A DNA stretch of 64,000 nt from Actinophytocola algeriensis (GTDB taxonomy: Bacteria; Actinomycetota; Actinomycetes; Mycobacteriales; Pseudonocardiaceae), in contig NZ_JACHJQ010000005.1 of NCBI RefSeq assembly GCF_014203735.1, forward strand, positions 718,869 through 782,868, read 5' to 3'. Positions within the stretch are counted from its first letter, which is position 1. The number at the start of each line of letters is the position of its first letter. Positions 39,666 through 48,463 of the stretch are shown one piece after another. The translations under genes and the position numbers were made by a program. The notes under the pieces were generated by a model. The model was not told the DNA's origin. It made no database searches and was given only the letters and a program-made list of their open reading frames with translations.

Positions 39666-40304
39666 TCACAGGCGTTCCGCGAGGTGCGACAAGCGGGATT
39701 CCACCGGGACGTGACGGTGGCTTTCCTGGGTCACGGGGTCGTAGGACAGGCTCCACGGCGTCACCTCCCTGGACTTCACGAGGAAGGTCATGGTCCCGTT
39801 CATCGCCCGCGGGATGCGGTGGAAGTCGGACGCGAGCAGGCTGCCCGCCGCGCCCTCCGGGCACTCGGTGGCGCCGAGCAACGTCGTCGACGCGATCAGG
39901 CCGTTGTCCGGCTTGATCGCCGCGGCGTAGCGTTCGTGCACGTAGGCGCCCTTCAGGATGGTCGTGCAGAAGTGGTATCGGTGGTTGTGCACGGAGTCCG
40001 CGTAGCCCGCGCGCCAGTCGCGCTGCTCCTTGTACTCGTGCAACCAGAACGTGAACGGCTCAATCGGCCGGTCGCGCAGGCACCACGCGAAATGTGTCGT
40101 CGTCTCCCTTGATCGCTTGATGACCGCGTTCGCCTGCTCGGTGGGAAGTGCCAGCAGGTGAGCGCGCAGATCGGCGCGCAGGCTCGGCCGTGACGTCCAC
40201 GTCTCGAACCAGTCGTCCACCTGGCCCCAGCGGGACAGGAGGTCGAAGTCGGCGCACCGCAACTGCTCGGCCAGCTCCCCGAGCGCGGAGCCGTTGATGG
40301 CCAC
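39666..40304 (-). CDS. Cupin-like protein with HNHRY motif, unknown function
   Basis: A 212-residue cytosolic protein. The N-terminal 100 residues are helical. At 106-110 lies HNHRY followed by HFCTTILKGAY and HERY, a pattern like the first metal motif of cupins and cysteine-dioxygenase-like proteins. A later FHRIP (161-165) could supply the second motif. It may therefore bind Fe or another metal, but no known family is certain. GTG start at 40304, 6 nt after the stop of the membrane-protein gene; the two are surely co-transcribed. The DNA is less GC-rich than neighbours. Confidence 0.65.
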   Translation of the reverse strand: MAINGSALGELAEQLRCADFDLLSRWGQVDDWFETWTSRPSLRADLRAHLLALPTEQANAVIKRSRETTTHFAWCLRDRPIEPFTFWLHEYKEQRDWRAGYADSVHNHRYHFCTTILKGAYVHERYAAAIKPDNGLIASTTLLGATECPEGAAGSLLASDFHRIPRAMNGTMTFLVKSREVTPWSLSYDPVTQESHRHVPVESRLSHLAERL

Positions 40305-40310
40305 GGGATA

Positions 40311-41315
40311 TCAGCTCCCCAACTCAGCTGTGGCGGCGAACTCGCGGAGGAAGTTGTAGAACTCCGCGTTGAGATCGAGGAACTGTTCCTCGGTCAGTGT
40401 CGAATTGGTGATCTTCTCGAATCTCGAGATGAACTCCTGCCGTGTCATGTCCGGTGTGATCACCAGATGGTGGGCGTGGTGGGACGCGCTGATGCGACCG
40501 AACTCCGCGCGTTCCATGTTGTAGATGAACGAGCCGTCCGAGAACCGCAGCGTGCGCGGATACCGGGCGGGCGCGTGCGCGTCGCTGTAGAGCGTCACCC
40601 ACACGCTGTCGTCGAAGATCTCCAGCCGGTCCAGCGGCGGATCGGAAATGATTGTCACCTCCATCCGCGAGCACCTGCTGCGGGCCAGGTACAGCCCGAC
40701 CAGGCCCATTCGGATCTCTTCGTGCAGCCGGGCCTGGATCGTGTCCGCGTCCACGTCCGCCGCCGAGTGGCGGATCAGGTAACGGGCACGTCCGCTGATC
40801 CCCGAGAGGTTGTCCGGGTCGGCGACCACCGCGCGAAGCTCCCATTCGGCATTCGACAACAGCAGCCGCGCGGCTGCGTGCCGGCCGGAGAAACCTCGGA
40901 ACAGGTACTGCCTCGTGTTCTGCAGGTCCTGCATCATCAGCCGGTTGAGCGCGGGGTTGGGCTCCGCGGTCGGTTCGAAGACGTGGGTGGGGAAGAACTC
41001 ACGGTTCATCGACCGGTACTCGGCGGACAGGTCACGCAGCGCTTGCCGGCTTTCGTCGACGAGCGGTGTGAGCATCGCCCGCTGGGTGGCGGTCGCGGTG
41101 ATGAGGGTCTGGCCGAAGCCGACGATGGCCGAGACCAGAGTGCCGGTGGCCACCGACGTGACCAGGTTCTTGCCGACGCCGGGGTCGAGATTCGCCGACA
41201 GGACCATGGTCAGTCCGGAGACCACGACCAAAATCAGGAGTAGGAGGCCGGTTCTTGTCCAGAAGATCTCTTGAACGGGGTTCTTGCGGAGGCCTTTGTC
41301 GGCTTCCGCGGGCAA
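40311..41315 (-). CDS. Two-helix membrane protein with large cytoplasmic domain
   Basis: A 334-residue protein. Two membrane helices (about 22-40 and 50-72) are followed by a coil (about 80-105) and a 220-residue cytoplasmic domain. That domain contains YLFRGFSGRHAAARLL, ELRAVVADP, a long Arg-rich helix ending LYLARSRCSRMEVTII, and DRLEIFDDSVWVTLY, a strand order that recalls PLD-like sensor domains without a clear HKD motif. TTG start at 41315 with the near-perfect ribosome site AAGGAGGTG. The topology resembles SLATT/2TM effectors of nucleotide-signalling systems. First gene of the cassette; third-position A/T is more frequent than around it. Confidence 0.65.
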   Translation of the reverse strand: MPAEADKGLRKNPVQEIFWTRTGLLLLILVVVSGLTMVLSANLDPGVGKNLVTSVATGTLVSAIVGFGQTLITATATQRAMLTPLVDESRQALRDLSAEYRSMNREFFPTHVFEPTAEPNPALNRLMMQDLQNTRQYLFRGFSGRHAAARLLLSNAEWELRAVVADPDNLSGISGRARYLIRHSAADVDADTIQARLHEEIRMGLVGLYLARSRCSRMEVTIISDPPLDRLEIFDDSVWVTLYSDAHAPARYPRTLRFSDGSFIYNMERAEFGRISASHHAHHLVITPDMTRQEFISRFEKITNSTLTEEQFLDLNAEFYNFLREFAATAELGS

Positions 41316-41490
41316 GGCCTTTCACCTCCTTCGGACACGCCTGAACGGCGTTTGCTCTCTGTGGTTGATCGAGCGCGGAGAGCAACTGTACCTCTACCCG
41401 CTCATGGGATAAATAGGAAGAACGAGTGACCGTGCGTATCAATTCGGCCACTGGTTGGCGAGGAAGACGGCCGATTAGGCTGGTGTCATC

Positions 41491-42024
41491 ATGCGTATCG
41501 TGTGCAGGTTCGCCCTAGCGGCGCTGGTCCTGGCGTTGCTCGCCTCATGTGTCAGCCGCGCTGGTCCGGACGTGTTGGGCGCGTCGGAGCAGCCGCCGAC
41601 GAGTAGCCCGGTAGCCGGTGAATGTGACTCATCAGACATCACTGTGACCGCGGAACTGGACCACACACCCAAAGTGACGGTGCCGGGCGACTGCACAGCG
41701 CCGACGATCCTGCTCGCCCGCGACGTGGTCCGCGGCGACGGACCGCAGGCGGTCGTCGGCACGCGGCTCGAGGTCAGCTACCTGCTGGTGCTGTGGTCGT
41801 CGGGGACGGTGCTGGACAGCACCTGGTACGCGGGGGAGAGCCTGCCGACGCAGGTGCGCGACCTCGGTCGCGGCAAGCTGATCCGCGGCTGGGACGAGGG
41901 CCTGCCGGGCCTCCGCGAAGGCGGCCGCAGGCTGATCGTGGTCCCCCCGGCGCAGGACGGCGGCGAACCGGAGGGCGACACGTTGATCTACGTGGTGGAC
42001 GCGCTGTCGGTCACGCCCGGCTGA
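41491..42024 (+). CDS. FKBP-type peptidyl-prolyl isomerase lipoprotein
   Basis: A 177-residue exported lipoprotein with lipobox LLASC (Cys20). The C-terminal 100 residues are an FKBP domain: GTRLEVSYLLVLWSSGTVLDSTW, then IRGWDEGLPGLREGGRRLIVVPP and DTLIYVVDALSV. It probably assists folding of exported proteins. The GD-rich stretch before the PPIase core (about 45-80) is unassigned. ATG at 41491. Convergent with qor, 9 nt apart. Confidence 0.87.
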   Translation: MRIVCRFALAALVLALLASCVSRAGPDVLGASEQPPTSSPVAGECDSSDITVTAELDHTPKVTVPGDCTAPTILLARDVVRGDGPQAVVGTRLEVSYLLVLWSSGTVLDSTWYAGESLPTQVRDLGRGKLIRGWDEGLPGLREGGRRLIVVPPAQDGGEPEGDTLIYVVDALSVTPG

Positions 42025-42033
42025 CCGCCCGGA

Positions 42034-43014
42034 TCACGGGATCAGCAGCAGCTTCCCCGTCGTGCGGCGGCCTTCCAGGTCCGTGTGCGCCTTCGCCGCG
42101 TCCGCGAGGGGGTAGCGGCCGCCGACCCGGATCGAGACCCGGCCGCCCGTGATGGCCTGGAACAGCTCGTCGCAGCGCCAGCGGTACTCCTCGGGCGTCG
42201 CGATGTGGTGGGCGAGCGCCGGCCTGGTCAGGAACACCGAGCCCGCCGCGTTGAGGCGCTGCGGGTCGACCGGCGGCACGGCGCCACTGGACGCGCCGAA
42301 CAGCGCCAGCACGCCCCGGCGCGCGAGGCTCGCCAGGCTGCCGTCGAACGTGGTCCTGCCGACGCCGTCGTAGACGACCGCGACTCCGGCCCCGCCGGTG
42401 AGGTCCTTGACGCCCTGCACGAAGTCGGTCTCGGTGTACCGGATGACCTCGTCGGCGCCTGCCTCGCGGGCGAGGGTCTCCTTCTCCCGCGTCGACACGG
42501 TGCCGATCACCTTGCCGCCACGGGCCTTCACCAGCTGCGTCAGCAACAGGCCCATGCCGCCCGCCGCGGCGTGCACGAGCACCGTGTCGCCGGGCTTCAC
42601 CGCGTACGTCGACGTCACGAGGTAGTGCGCGGTCAGGCCCTGCAGCATCGCGGCGGCGGCCGTGTCGTCCTCGACGCCGCCGGGCACCGGGAACGCGGCC
42701 TTGGCAGGCACGACCACCTGCTGCGCGTACGACCCCGGCGCGTCGGCCCACGCGACGTGGTCGCCCTCGGCGAACCCGGTGACGTCCGCGCCGACCGCCA
42801 GCACCGTGCCCGCGCCCTCGGCGCCGGGCACGAACGGCAGGTCCCTCGGGTAGACCCCGCGCCGGTGGTAGGTGTCGATGTAGTTGACCCCGGCCGCGCC
42901 CACCGCCACCAGCAGCTCACCGGCGGCCGGGGCGGGAGCGTCGACCTTGCCGAGCTCCAGCACCTCCGGCCCGCCGGTGGCGCGCACGAGAATGGCATCG
43001 ATGGGGTTGGCCAC
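42034..43014 (-). CDS. qor: NADPH:quinone oxidoreductase, zeta-crystallin type
   Basis: A 326-residue medium-chain dehydrogenase/reductase without catalytic zinc. Seen here: the GVNYIDTYHRRGVY substrate loop, the NADPH Rossmann motif AAAGGMGLLLTQL and the YDGVGRTTFDGSL strand. It reduces quinones or enones. GGAGG lies 7 nt before the ATG. The gene occupies the place of Rv1454c (qor) in the M. tuberculosis order, between ctaB and ctaA. Confidence 0.92.
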   Translation of the reverse strand: MANPIDAILVRATGGPEVLELGKVDAPAPAAGELLVAVGAAGVNYIDTYHRRGVYPRDLPFVPGAEGAGTVLAVGADVTGFAEGDHVAWADAPGSYAQQVVVPAKAAFPVPGGVEDDTAAAAMLQGLTAHYLVTSTYAVKPGDTVLVHAAAGGMGLLLTQLVKARGGKVIGTVSTREKETLAREAGADEVIRYTETDFVQGVKDLTGGAGVAVVYDGVGRTTFDGSLASLARRGVLALFGASSGAVPPVDPQRLNAAGSVFLTRPALAHHIATPEEYRWRCDELFQAITGGRVSIRVGGRYPLADAAKAHTDLEGRRTTGKLLLIP

Positions 43015-43069
43015 GGTTGTCCTCCACGGTCACGGGAACGTGCAACGACCGGGAGACCCTAAACCCGCC

Positions 43070-44026
43070 TTATGCGGCGAGCTTGGCGGCGAGTCGCTCC
43101 GGCCGGGGCCAGCGTACGGCCCACGCCCAGCCGAGCTTCTCGAAGATCCAGATCACCCGCGCGGAGATGTCCAGCTGGCCGCGCATCACGCCGTGGCGCG
43201 CGCCCGTCGGGTCCGCGTGGTGCGAGTTGTGCCAGGACTCGCCCATGGACAGGATCGCGAGCGGCCAGAAGTTGGCCGCCTTGTCCCTGCTCACGAACGG
43301 CCGCGAGCCGATCATGTGGCAGATCGAGTTCACCGACCACGTGATGTGGTGCAGGAACGCGACCCGCACGAAACCGGCCCAGAAGATGCCGGTCACGACA
43401 CCCCACCACGACATGGTGATCAGCCCGCCGAGCAGTCCTGGCAGGCCCAGCGTCAGCACGGTCATCGGGACGAACAGCTTGTCGACGAGCTGGATGTCCT
43501 TGTCGGACAACAGGTCCGGGGCGAACCGCTCCGCGTTGGTCTTGTCCCGCTGGAACAGCCAGCCCATGTGCGAGTGCCAGAAGCCCTTGGCGATCGCGAG
43601 CGGTGAGGTGCCGAACAGCCACGGCGAGTGCGGGTCGCCCTCGCGGTCGGAGAAGGCGTGGTGGCGGCGGTGGTCGGCGACCCAGGCGACGACCGAGCCC
43701 TGCGACGCGAGGCTGCCTGCCAGCGCGAGCGCGATCCGGAGGGGTCTCTTGGCCTTGAACGCGCCGTGGGTGAAGTAGCGGTGGTACCCGACGGTCACGC
43801 CGAGTGAGCTCACCAGGTAGAAGCCGGCGGCGAGGCCGACGTCGACCCAGCCGAGTCCCCAGCCCCATGCGAAGGGGATGGCCGCGGCGAGCGCGAGGAG
43901 GGGGAGGAGCAGGAAGACCTTGACGGTCAGGTGCTCGGCGCCGGAGCGCTGACCGGAGATGATGGGCTTGGGGGTCCGAGGTTCACGCGTTGGCGTCAGT
44001 GTCGCGGAGATGGTGGAGGACCTCAT
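43070..44026 (-). CDS. Membrane fatty-acyl-CoA desaturase (delta-9 type)
   Basis: A 318-residue di-iron membrane desaturase. The three histidine boxes are present: HRYFTH, HRRHH and HNSHH, with four or more hydrophobic helices between them. It introduces a double bond into saturated acyl chains and adjusts membrane fluidity. The start at 44026 gives a 30-residue N-terminal extension of low conservation; an internal start is possible. It lies between qor and ctaA on the minus strand. Confidence 0.92.
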   Translation of the reverse strand: MRSSTISATLTPTREPRTPKPIISGQRSGAEHLTVKVFLLLPLLALAAAIPFAWGWGLGWVDVGLAAGFYLVSSLGVTVGYHRYFTHGAFKAKRPLRIALALAGSLASQGSVVAWVADHRRHHAFSDREGDPHSPWLFGTSPLAIAKGFWHSHMGWLFQRDKTNAERFAPDLLSDKDIQLVDKLFVPMTVLTLGLPGLLGGLITMSWWGVVTGIFWAGFVRVAFLHHITWSVNSICHMIGSRPFVSRDKAANFWPLAILSMGESWHNSHHADPTGARHGVMRGQLDISARVIWIFEKLGWAWAVRWPRPERLAAKLAA

Positions 44027-44094
44027 ATCTCGGCCGGGACGCGGCCTGGTGACGTCGACCTACGGTTACGTATCCGTAGGTTTCCAGCTCCAGG

Positions 44095-45099
44095 TTAGGC
44101 GGTCTCGGTCGCGTTGGCCACTGTCAGGTCCCCGGCGGGGTCCGTCGCGGTGGCCCTGCCCCGCACTCCGCACCACAGCGAACCGGTGGCGATGATCACG
44201 CACATCGCACCGAGAACGTGCAGGCAGACCAGCAGTTCCGGCACGCCGGTCCAGAACTGGGCGAACCCGATCGTGCCCTGCGCGAGCACCACCGCCACCA
44301 GCACCTGGTAGCGCCGCCACGGCGGCGGGAACGCGTGCTGTCGTCCGAGCCAGATCCCCAGCAGCACCAGCGAGCCGAGGAACGCGTACAGGAACGCGGC
44401 GTGCACGTGCGCCATGGTCTCGACGGGGACGTCGAAGCGCGGCGTCTCCGGGTCACCGCCGTGCGGGCCCGCGCCGGTGACCATGGTGCCGGTGACCAGC
44501 AGGCCCGCGAGGAGCCCGGTCTGGACGTACAGCCAGGTCGACAGCGTGCCGGGCACAGTTCCGGCGGGCACGGTTCCGGCGGGCACAGGTCGATCGGGCA
44601 CGGTCTCGCGGGGCACGGCGTGCACGAGCAGTGTGGCGAGCCACACCATGATCGTCGACGCGAGCAGGTGCACCGCGACGCTCCACCACACCAGGTCCAG
44701 CCGGACGGTGAGGCCGCCGATGACCGCCTGGATCACCACGCCGATCGGCATGGCCGCCGCGAGCCGCAGGTAGCGGCGGTCGGTGCGCGGGCGGTGCAGG
44801 TACGCGAGCACGAAGCAGACACCCGCGATGATGCCGACGACACCGGTGAACAGGCGGTTGCCGTACTCGATCCACTGGTTGAGCGTGTCGTACTCGGGGT
44901 GCTCGACGGGCACCATGCTGCCGGGGAAGCACTGCGGCCAGGTGGGGCAGCCGAGGCCGGAGCCGGTGACCCGGACGACCGCGCCGGTCATCGCGATCAG
45001 CGCCTGCGTGGCGAGGACGGCGATGGCGAAGCCGAGCTGCAGCCGTCGGCTCGGGTCGGGCAGGCGGTCGATGCGGGCCTTCAGCGTTTCCAGCGGCAC
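44095..45099 (-). CDS. ctaA: Heme A synthase
   Basis: Oxidises heme O to heme A for aa3-type cytochrome oxidase. The 334-residue protein has eight helices in two homologous halves. The exported Cys pair follows in GSGLGCPTWPQCFPG, and heme-ligand histidines appear in VAVHLLAS, AHVHAAF and CLHVLGA. The linker between helices 4 and 5 contains five degenerate VPxxT pentapeptides (VPRET VPDRP VPAGT VPAGT VPGT) from a 15-bp DNA repeat, which is not usual for the family. Together with ctaB it completes heme A synthesis. Confidence 0.93.
   Translation of the reverse strand: MPLETLKARIDRLPDPSRRLQLGFAIAVLATQALIAMTGAVVRVTGSGLGCPTWPQCFPGSMVPVEHPEYDTLNQWIEYGNRLFTGVVGIIAGVCFVLAYLHRPRTDRRYLRLAAAMPIGVVIQAVIGGLTVRLDLVWWSVAVHLLASTIMVWLATLLVHAVPRETVPDRPVPAGTVPAGTVPGTLSTWLYVQTGLLAGLLVTGTMVTGAGPHGGDPETPRFDVPVETMAHVHAAFLYAFLGSLVLLGIWLGRQHAFPPPWRRYQVLVAVVLAQGTIGFAQFWTGVPELLVCLHVLGAMCVIIATGSLWCGVRGRATATDPAGDLTVANATETA
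44546..44620. repeat. 15-bp tandem repeat inside ctaA
   Basis: Five degenerate 15-bp units related to CCGGCGGGCACGGTT run from about 44546 to 44620; the two central units are nearly identical. They encode the VPxxT repeats in the inter-half linker and keep the reading frame. Confidence 0.8.
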
Positions 45100-45181
45100 C
45101 GCCCGATCGTAAGGAGTGGTCGGGCCGCGTCGTCGCGCGGGTTTGCCCTGCCCCCGGCGGCAACGTCTAGCGTCCCGCGTC

Positions 45182-46033
45182 GTGCGATTCGCGATCAGCT
45201 ACCAGCCGGCCCACCACGGCGCCGACCCCGCCCGGCTCGTCGCGTACGCGCGGCACGCGGAGGAGTGCGGGTTCGAGGGCCTGTACCTGCCGGAGCACGT
45301 CGTGCTGCACCCCGGCATGTCCCTCGGCACGTTCACGCTGCCGCCGGCGACGCCCTTCCTGGACCCCCTCGACGCGCTGGCGTTCGTCGCGGCGGCCACG
45401 TCCCGGCTGCTGCTCGGTACAGCTGTGTTGCTCCTGCCGTACCACCACCCGGTGACGCTGGCGAAGCGCCTCGCGACCGTGGACGTGCTGTCGAACGGCA
45501 GGCTGCGGCTGCTCACGGTCGGCGTCGGGGCGCTGCCGGGGGAGGCGCGGGCGGTGGGCGTGGACTTCGCGAGCCGCGGCCGCCGCGCCGACGAGGCGAT
45601 CGACGTGCTGCGCCTGCTGTGGTCCGGCGGCGCGGACGGGGTGAGCCACGACGGCGAGTTCTTCCCGTTCGACGACCTGTGCAGCTTCCCCCAGCCGGTC
45701 GGCGGCCCGCTGCCGGTCCACGTCGGCGGCTCGAGCGCGGCGGCCGCCCGGCGGGCCGGGGCACGCGGCGACGGCTGGTTCCCCGGCGGCGCGCTGACCC
45801 CGGACGAACGGGCCCGGCAGCTCGACGTGGCACGGGCCGCGGCGACGGCGGCCGGCCGCGACCCGGCCGCGCTCGAGTACACGCGGTGGGCGTCGATGGA
45901 CCTGCGGGTGGCGTCGGTCGAGGCGTACGCCGAGCAGGGCGTGACCAGGCTGGTGGTGAGCGCCACCGCAGACGACCCCGCGGCGCAGCGCGCAGAGATG
46001 TCGGCGTTCGCGTCCCGGTTCGGCCTCGGGTGA
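45182..46033 (+). CDS. LLM-class (luciferase-like) flavin or F420 oxidoreductase
   Basis: A 283-residue TIM barrel of the bacterial luciferase superfamily. It opens VRFAISYQPAHHGADPARLVAYARHAEECGFEGLYLPEH and has the typical TSRLLLGTAVLLLPYHHPV and TVDVLSNGRLRLLTVGVG strands. The subgroup with TIGR-type F420 annotation in actinobacteria usually uses F420H2, but the cofactor is not proven. GTG at 45182 matches the family start; the frame opens earlier at 45116 without conservation. Divergent from ctaA. Substrate unknown. Confidence 0.87.
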   Translation: MRFAISYQPAHHGADPARLVAYARHAEECGFEGLYLPEHVVLHPGMSLGTFTLPPATPFLDPLDALAFVAAATSRLLLGTAVLLLPYHHPVTLAKRLATVDVLSNGRLRLLTVGVGALPGEARAVGVDFASRGRRADEAIDVLRLLWSGGADGVSHDGEFFPFDDLCSFPQPVGGPLPVHVGGSSAAAARRAGARGDGWFPGGALTPDERARQLDVARAAATAAGRDPAALEYTRWASMDLRVASVEAYAEQGVTRLVVSATADDPAAQRAEMSAFASRFGLG

Positions 46034-46042
46034 GACCTGTGG

Positions 46043-46618
46043 TTGGGTCTGCCCGTGCACTGGGGGTTCGTCGGGCAGGCGGTCGGCATGTTCGCCGTCA
46101 CCAACGTCGACGACCTCGTGCTGCTCGCCCTGTTCTTCGCGCGCGGGGTCGCGTTGCGGGTGGTCGTCGGCCAGTACCTGGGGTTCGGGGTGCTGCTCGC
46201 GGTCTCGGTCGTGGGTGCGCTCGGCGCGAGCCTGCTGCCGGAGTCGCTGCTGCCGTGGCTCGGGCTGGTCCCGTTGCTCCTGGGGCTGCGCGCCGCGTGG
46301 CAGGTCTGGCGCGCCCGCCGGGACGGTGACGAACCGGACCCGGTGCCCGGTCCGTCCGTGCTCGCGGTCGCGACCGTGACGATCGCCAACGGCGGCGACA
46401 ACATCGGTGTCTACGTGCCGGTGTTCGCGGTCGCGGGCACGGCCGGTCTCGTCGCGTACGTCGTGGTGTTCCTGGTGCTGGTCGGCGTGTGGTGCGCCGT
46501 CGGCCGGTTCCTCGCGACCAGGCCCGTGGTGGCGCGCACGCTGGCGCGCCGGGGCCACGTGGTGCTGCCGGTGGTGCTGGTGGCCGTTGGCCTGCTGATC
46601 CTGTTCGGCGTCTGGTGA
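46043..46618 (+). CDS. CadD-family cadmium resistance/exporter-like membrane protein
   Basis: A 191-residue protein with five to six membrane helices. Two motif repeats mark the CadD family: TNVDDLVLLALFF in the first helix pair and ANGGDNIGVYVPVFA later. Relatives transport cadmium or other cations, but many actinobacterial members are uncharacterised. TTG at 46043 or GTG at 46055 may start the protein. It follows the LLM gene by 9 nt, so the two are probably co-transcribed, and it is convergent with the ABC permease gene. Confidence 0.82.
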   Translation: MGLPVHWGFVGQAVGMFAVTNVDDLVLLALFFARGVALRVVVGQYLGFGVLLAVSVVGALGASLLPESLLPWLGLVPLLLGLRAAWQVWRARRDGDEPDPVPGPSVLAVATVTIANGGDNIGVYVPVFAVAGTAGLVAYVVVFLVLVGVWCAVGRFLATRPVVARTLARRGHVVLPVVLVAVGLLILFGVW

Positions 46619-46625
46619 CGAGGGC

Positions 46626-47405
46626 CTAGGAGAGCTTCGTCGTGCGGGTCGCCACGAGGGCCGCGACCGCGCCCCAGCCGACGAGGACCGCGAACACCGG
46701 CCAGCCGGGGACCGCGCCGTCGACGAGCGCGGTGTGCATGCCGTCGGTGAGTGCGCCGGACGGGAGCAGCATGACGACGTCGCCGAGCGCGCCGGGCATC
46801 GAGTCCGGCGGTACGACGATGCCGCCACCCAGCAGCAGCACGAACCACACGATGTTGGCGAGCGCCAGCACGACCTCGGCTTTCAGCGCGCCGCCGAGCA
46901 GCACACCCAGGGCGCCGAACGACAGGGTGCCGACGAGCACCAGCAGCACGGTCCACGCGAGCCCCACAGGGTCCGGTGACCAGCCCATGACCGCCGCGAC
47001 CACGCCCAGGACCAGGAGCTGCACCGCGACCACCACGAGCCCGGCGACCGTGCGGCCGGACACCAGCAGCCACCGGGGCAGCGCCGTCGCGGCGAGCCGC
47101 TTGAGCACGCCGTAGCGGCGGTCGAACCCGAGCGCGATCGCCTGCCCGGTGAACGCGGACGACATCACCGCCAGCGCGAACACCCTCGGCACCACCGAGT
47201 CCACGCGGGGCTCGGGCAGGGGGAAGAAGCCGAGGACCGTGAGGCCGACGAGCAGCAGTACGGGGATCAGCAGCGTGAGGAGGATCTGCTCGCTGTTGCG
47301 CAGGGTGAGCATCGCCTCGGTGCGCGCGTGGACGACCAGCATCCGGCCCACCCGGCCGCGGCCGGGCGCCGGCGTGAACGTGCCCGCGGGGAAGGTCGTC
47401 GTCAT
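46626..47405 (-). CDS. ABC-2-type transporter permease
   Basis: A 259-residue permease with six predicted helices; the first follows EAMLTLRNSEQILLTLLIPV, the typical ABC-2 start. It pairs with the ATPase encoded upstream at 47530-48453. The two correspond to Rv1457c/Rv1458c next to mptB and the suf operon in M. tuberculosis. ATG at 47405 preceded by GAGGGG. The substrate is not known; a role in exporting a lipid or an antibiotic-like molecule is only a family possibility. Confidence 0.88.
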   Translation of the reverse strand: MTTTFPAGTFTPAPGRGRVGRMLVVHARTEAMLTLRNSEQILLTLLIPVLLLVGLTVLGFFPLPEPRVDSVVPRVFALAVMSSAFTGQAIALGFDRRYGVLKRLAATALPRWLLVSGRTVAGLVVVAVQLLVLGVVAAVMGWSPDPVGLAWTVLLVLVGTLSFGALGVLLGGALKAEVVLALANIVWFVLLLGGGIVVPPDSMPGALGDVVMLLPSGALTDGMHTALVDGAVPGWPVFAVLVGWGAVAALVATRTTKLS

Positions 47406-47501
47406 GCCGGCCCCTCGCCCGCTCCGCTGCGCCGGAACGCTCCGCGGGCTCCGCGCCACCGGCGCACTCCGCAGGCGAGCCGCCGGCATGTGGGTCGACG
47501 A

Positions 47502-47530
47502 TTCGCTCCGCAAGCTCCGCAAGCTCCGCT
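47502..47530. repeat. TTCGCTCCGCAAGCTCC repeat in the ABC gene junction
   Basis: TTCGCTCCGCAAGCTCC (47502-47518) is followed by a second CGCAAGCTCC and ends at the ATPase stop codon. The 17-base motif is identical to the core of the tandem repeat in sufR (50887-50944). The whole 124-nt gap 47406-47529 is unusually rich in CGCTCCGC-type words and carries no gene. Confidence 0.65.
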
Positions 47531-48453
47531 CAACGAAGTTCCTTCCCGGTCAGCTCCAGGAACACGTCCTCGAGGCTGCGCCTGCCGACGTGCAGCTCCT
47601 CGGCCAGCACTCCCTGCTGCGCGCACCACGCGGTCACCGCGGAGACGACCTGCGGATCGACGCGGCCGGTCAGCAGGTACGCGCCGGGTGTCGGCTCCTG
47701 GAGCCTGCAGTCCGCAGGCAGCGCGGTGCACAGCCCGGACAGGTCCAGGCCCGGCCGCGCGCGGAAGCGCAGCTGCGCCGCCTCCGGCTGCTCGGCGGTC
47801 AGCTGGCTGGGGCTGCCGTCCGCGACGACCCGGCCGCGGTCGACGATCACGACGTGGTCGGCCAGCTCCTCGGCCTCCTCCATGACGTGCGTGGTCAGCA
47901 GCACGCTGACCCCGTCGGTGCGCAGCGCCCGCACGAGCTCCCACACCAGCCGCCGCGCCTGCGGGTCCAGCCCGGCCGTCGGCTCGTCGAGGAACACCAG
48001 CTCGGGCCTGCCGACGAGCGCGCACGCGAGCGACAGCCGCTGCTGCTGCCCACCGGAGAGCCGCTTGTACGGGGTGCGCCGCGCCGAGCCGAGCCCGAGC
48101 ACGTCGATCAGCCAGGCCGGGTCGATCGGGTCGGCCGCGCACGCCGCGACGAGCGCGAGCATCTCCTCCGCCCGCACACCCGGGTACGCCCCACCGCCCT
48201 GCGGCATCACGCCGATGCGCGGCCGCAGCCGTTCGTGGTCGGTCGCCGGGTCGAGGCCCAGCACTCGGACCGCACCACCGTCGCGGCGCTGGAAACCCTC
48301 ACAGATCTCGACGGTCGTGGTCTTGCCGGCACCGTTGGGGCCCAGCAGCGCGAGCACCTGCCCACGGGCCAACCGCAGGCTCAGCCCGTCGACGGCGGTC
48401 GTCGCGCCGAAGCGCTTGACCAGCCCCGACACCTCGACCGCTGACTCACTCAC
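47530..48453 (-). CDS. ABC transporter ATP-binding protein
   Basis: A 307-residue ATPase with Walker A GPNGAGKTT, signature RLSGGQQQRL, Walker B LVFLDEPTAGLD and the H-loop TTHVMEEAEEL. The C-terminal 85 residues form the extra domain common in drug- and lipid-exporter ATPases (DrrA-like). It energises the permease encoded downstream on the same strand; the two are separated by a 124-nt repeat-rich gap. Start ATG at 48453. Confidence 0.92.
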   Translation of the reverse strand: MSESAVEVSGLVKRFGATTAVDGLSLRLARGQVLALLGPNGAGKTTTVEICEGFQRRDGGAVRVLGLDPATDHERLRPRIGVMPQGGGAYPGVRAEEMLALVAACAADPIDPAWLIDVLGLGSARRTPYKRLSGGQQQRLSLACALVGRPELVFLDEPTAGLDPQARRLVWELVRALRTDGVSVLLTTHVMEEAEELADHVVIVDRGRVVADGSPSQLTAEQPEAAQLRFRARPGLDLSGLCTALPADCRLQEPTPGAYLLTGRVDPQVVSAVTAWCAQQGVLAEELHVGRRSLEDVFLELTGKELR

Positions 48454-48463
48454 GCCGGTAAGG

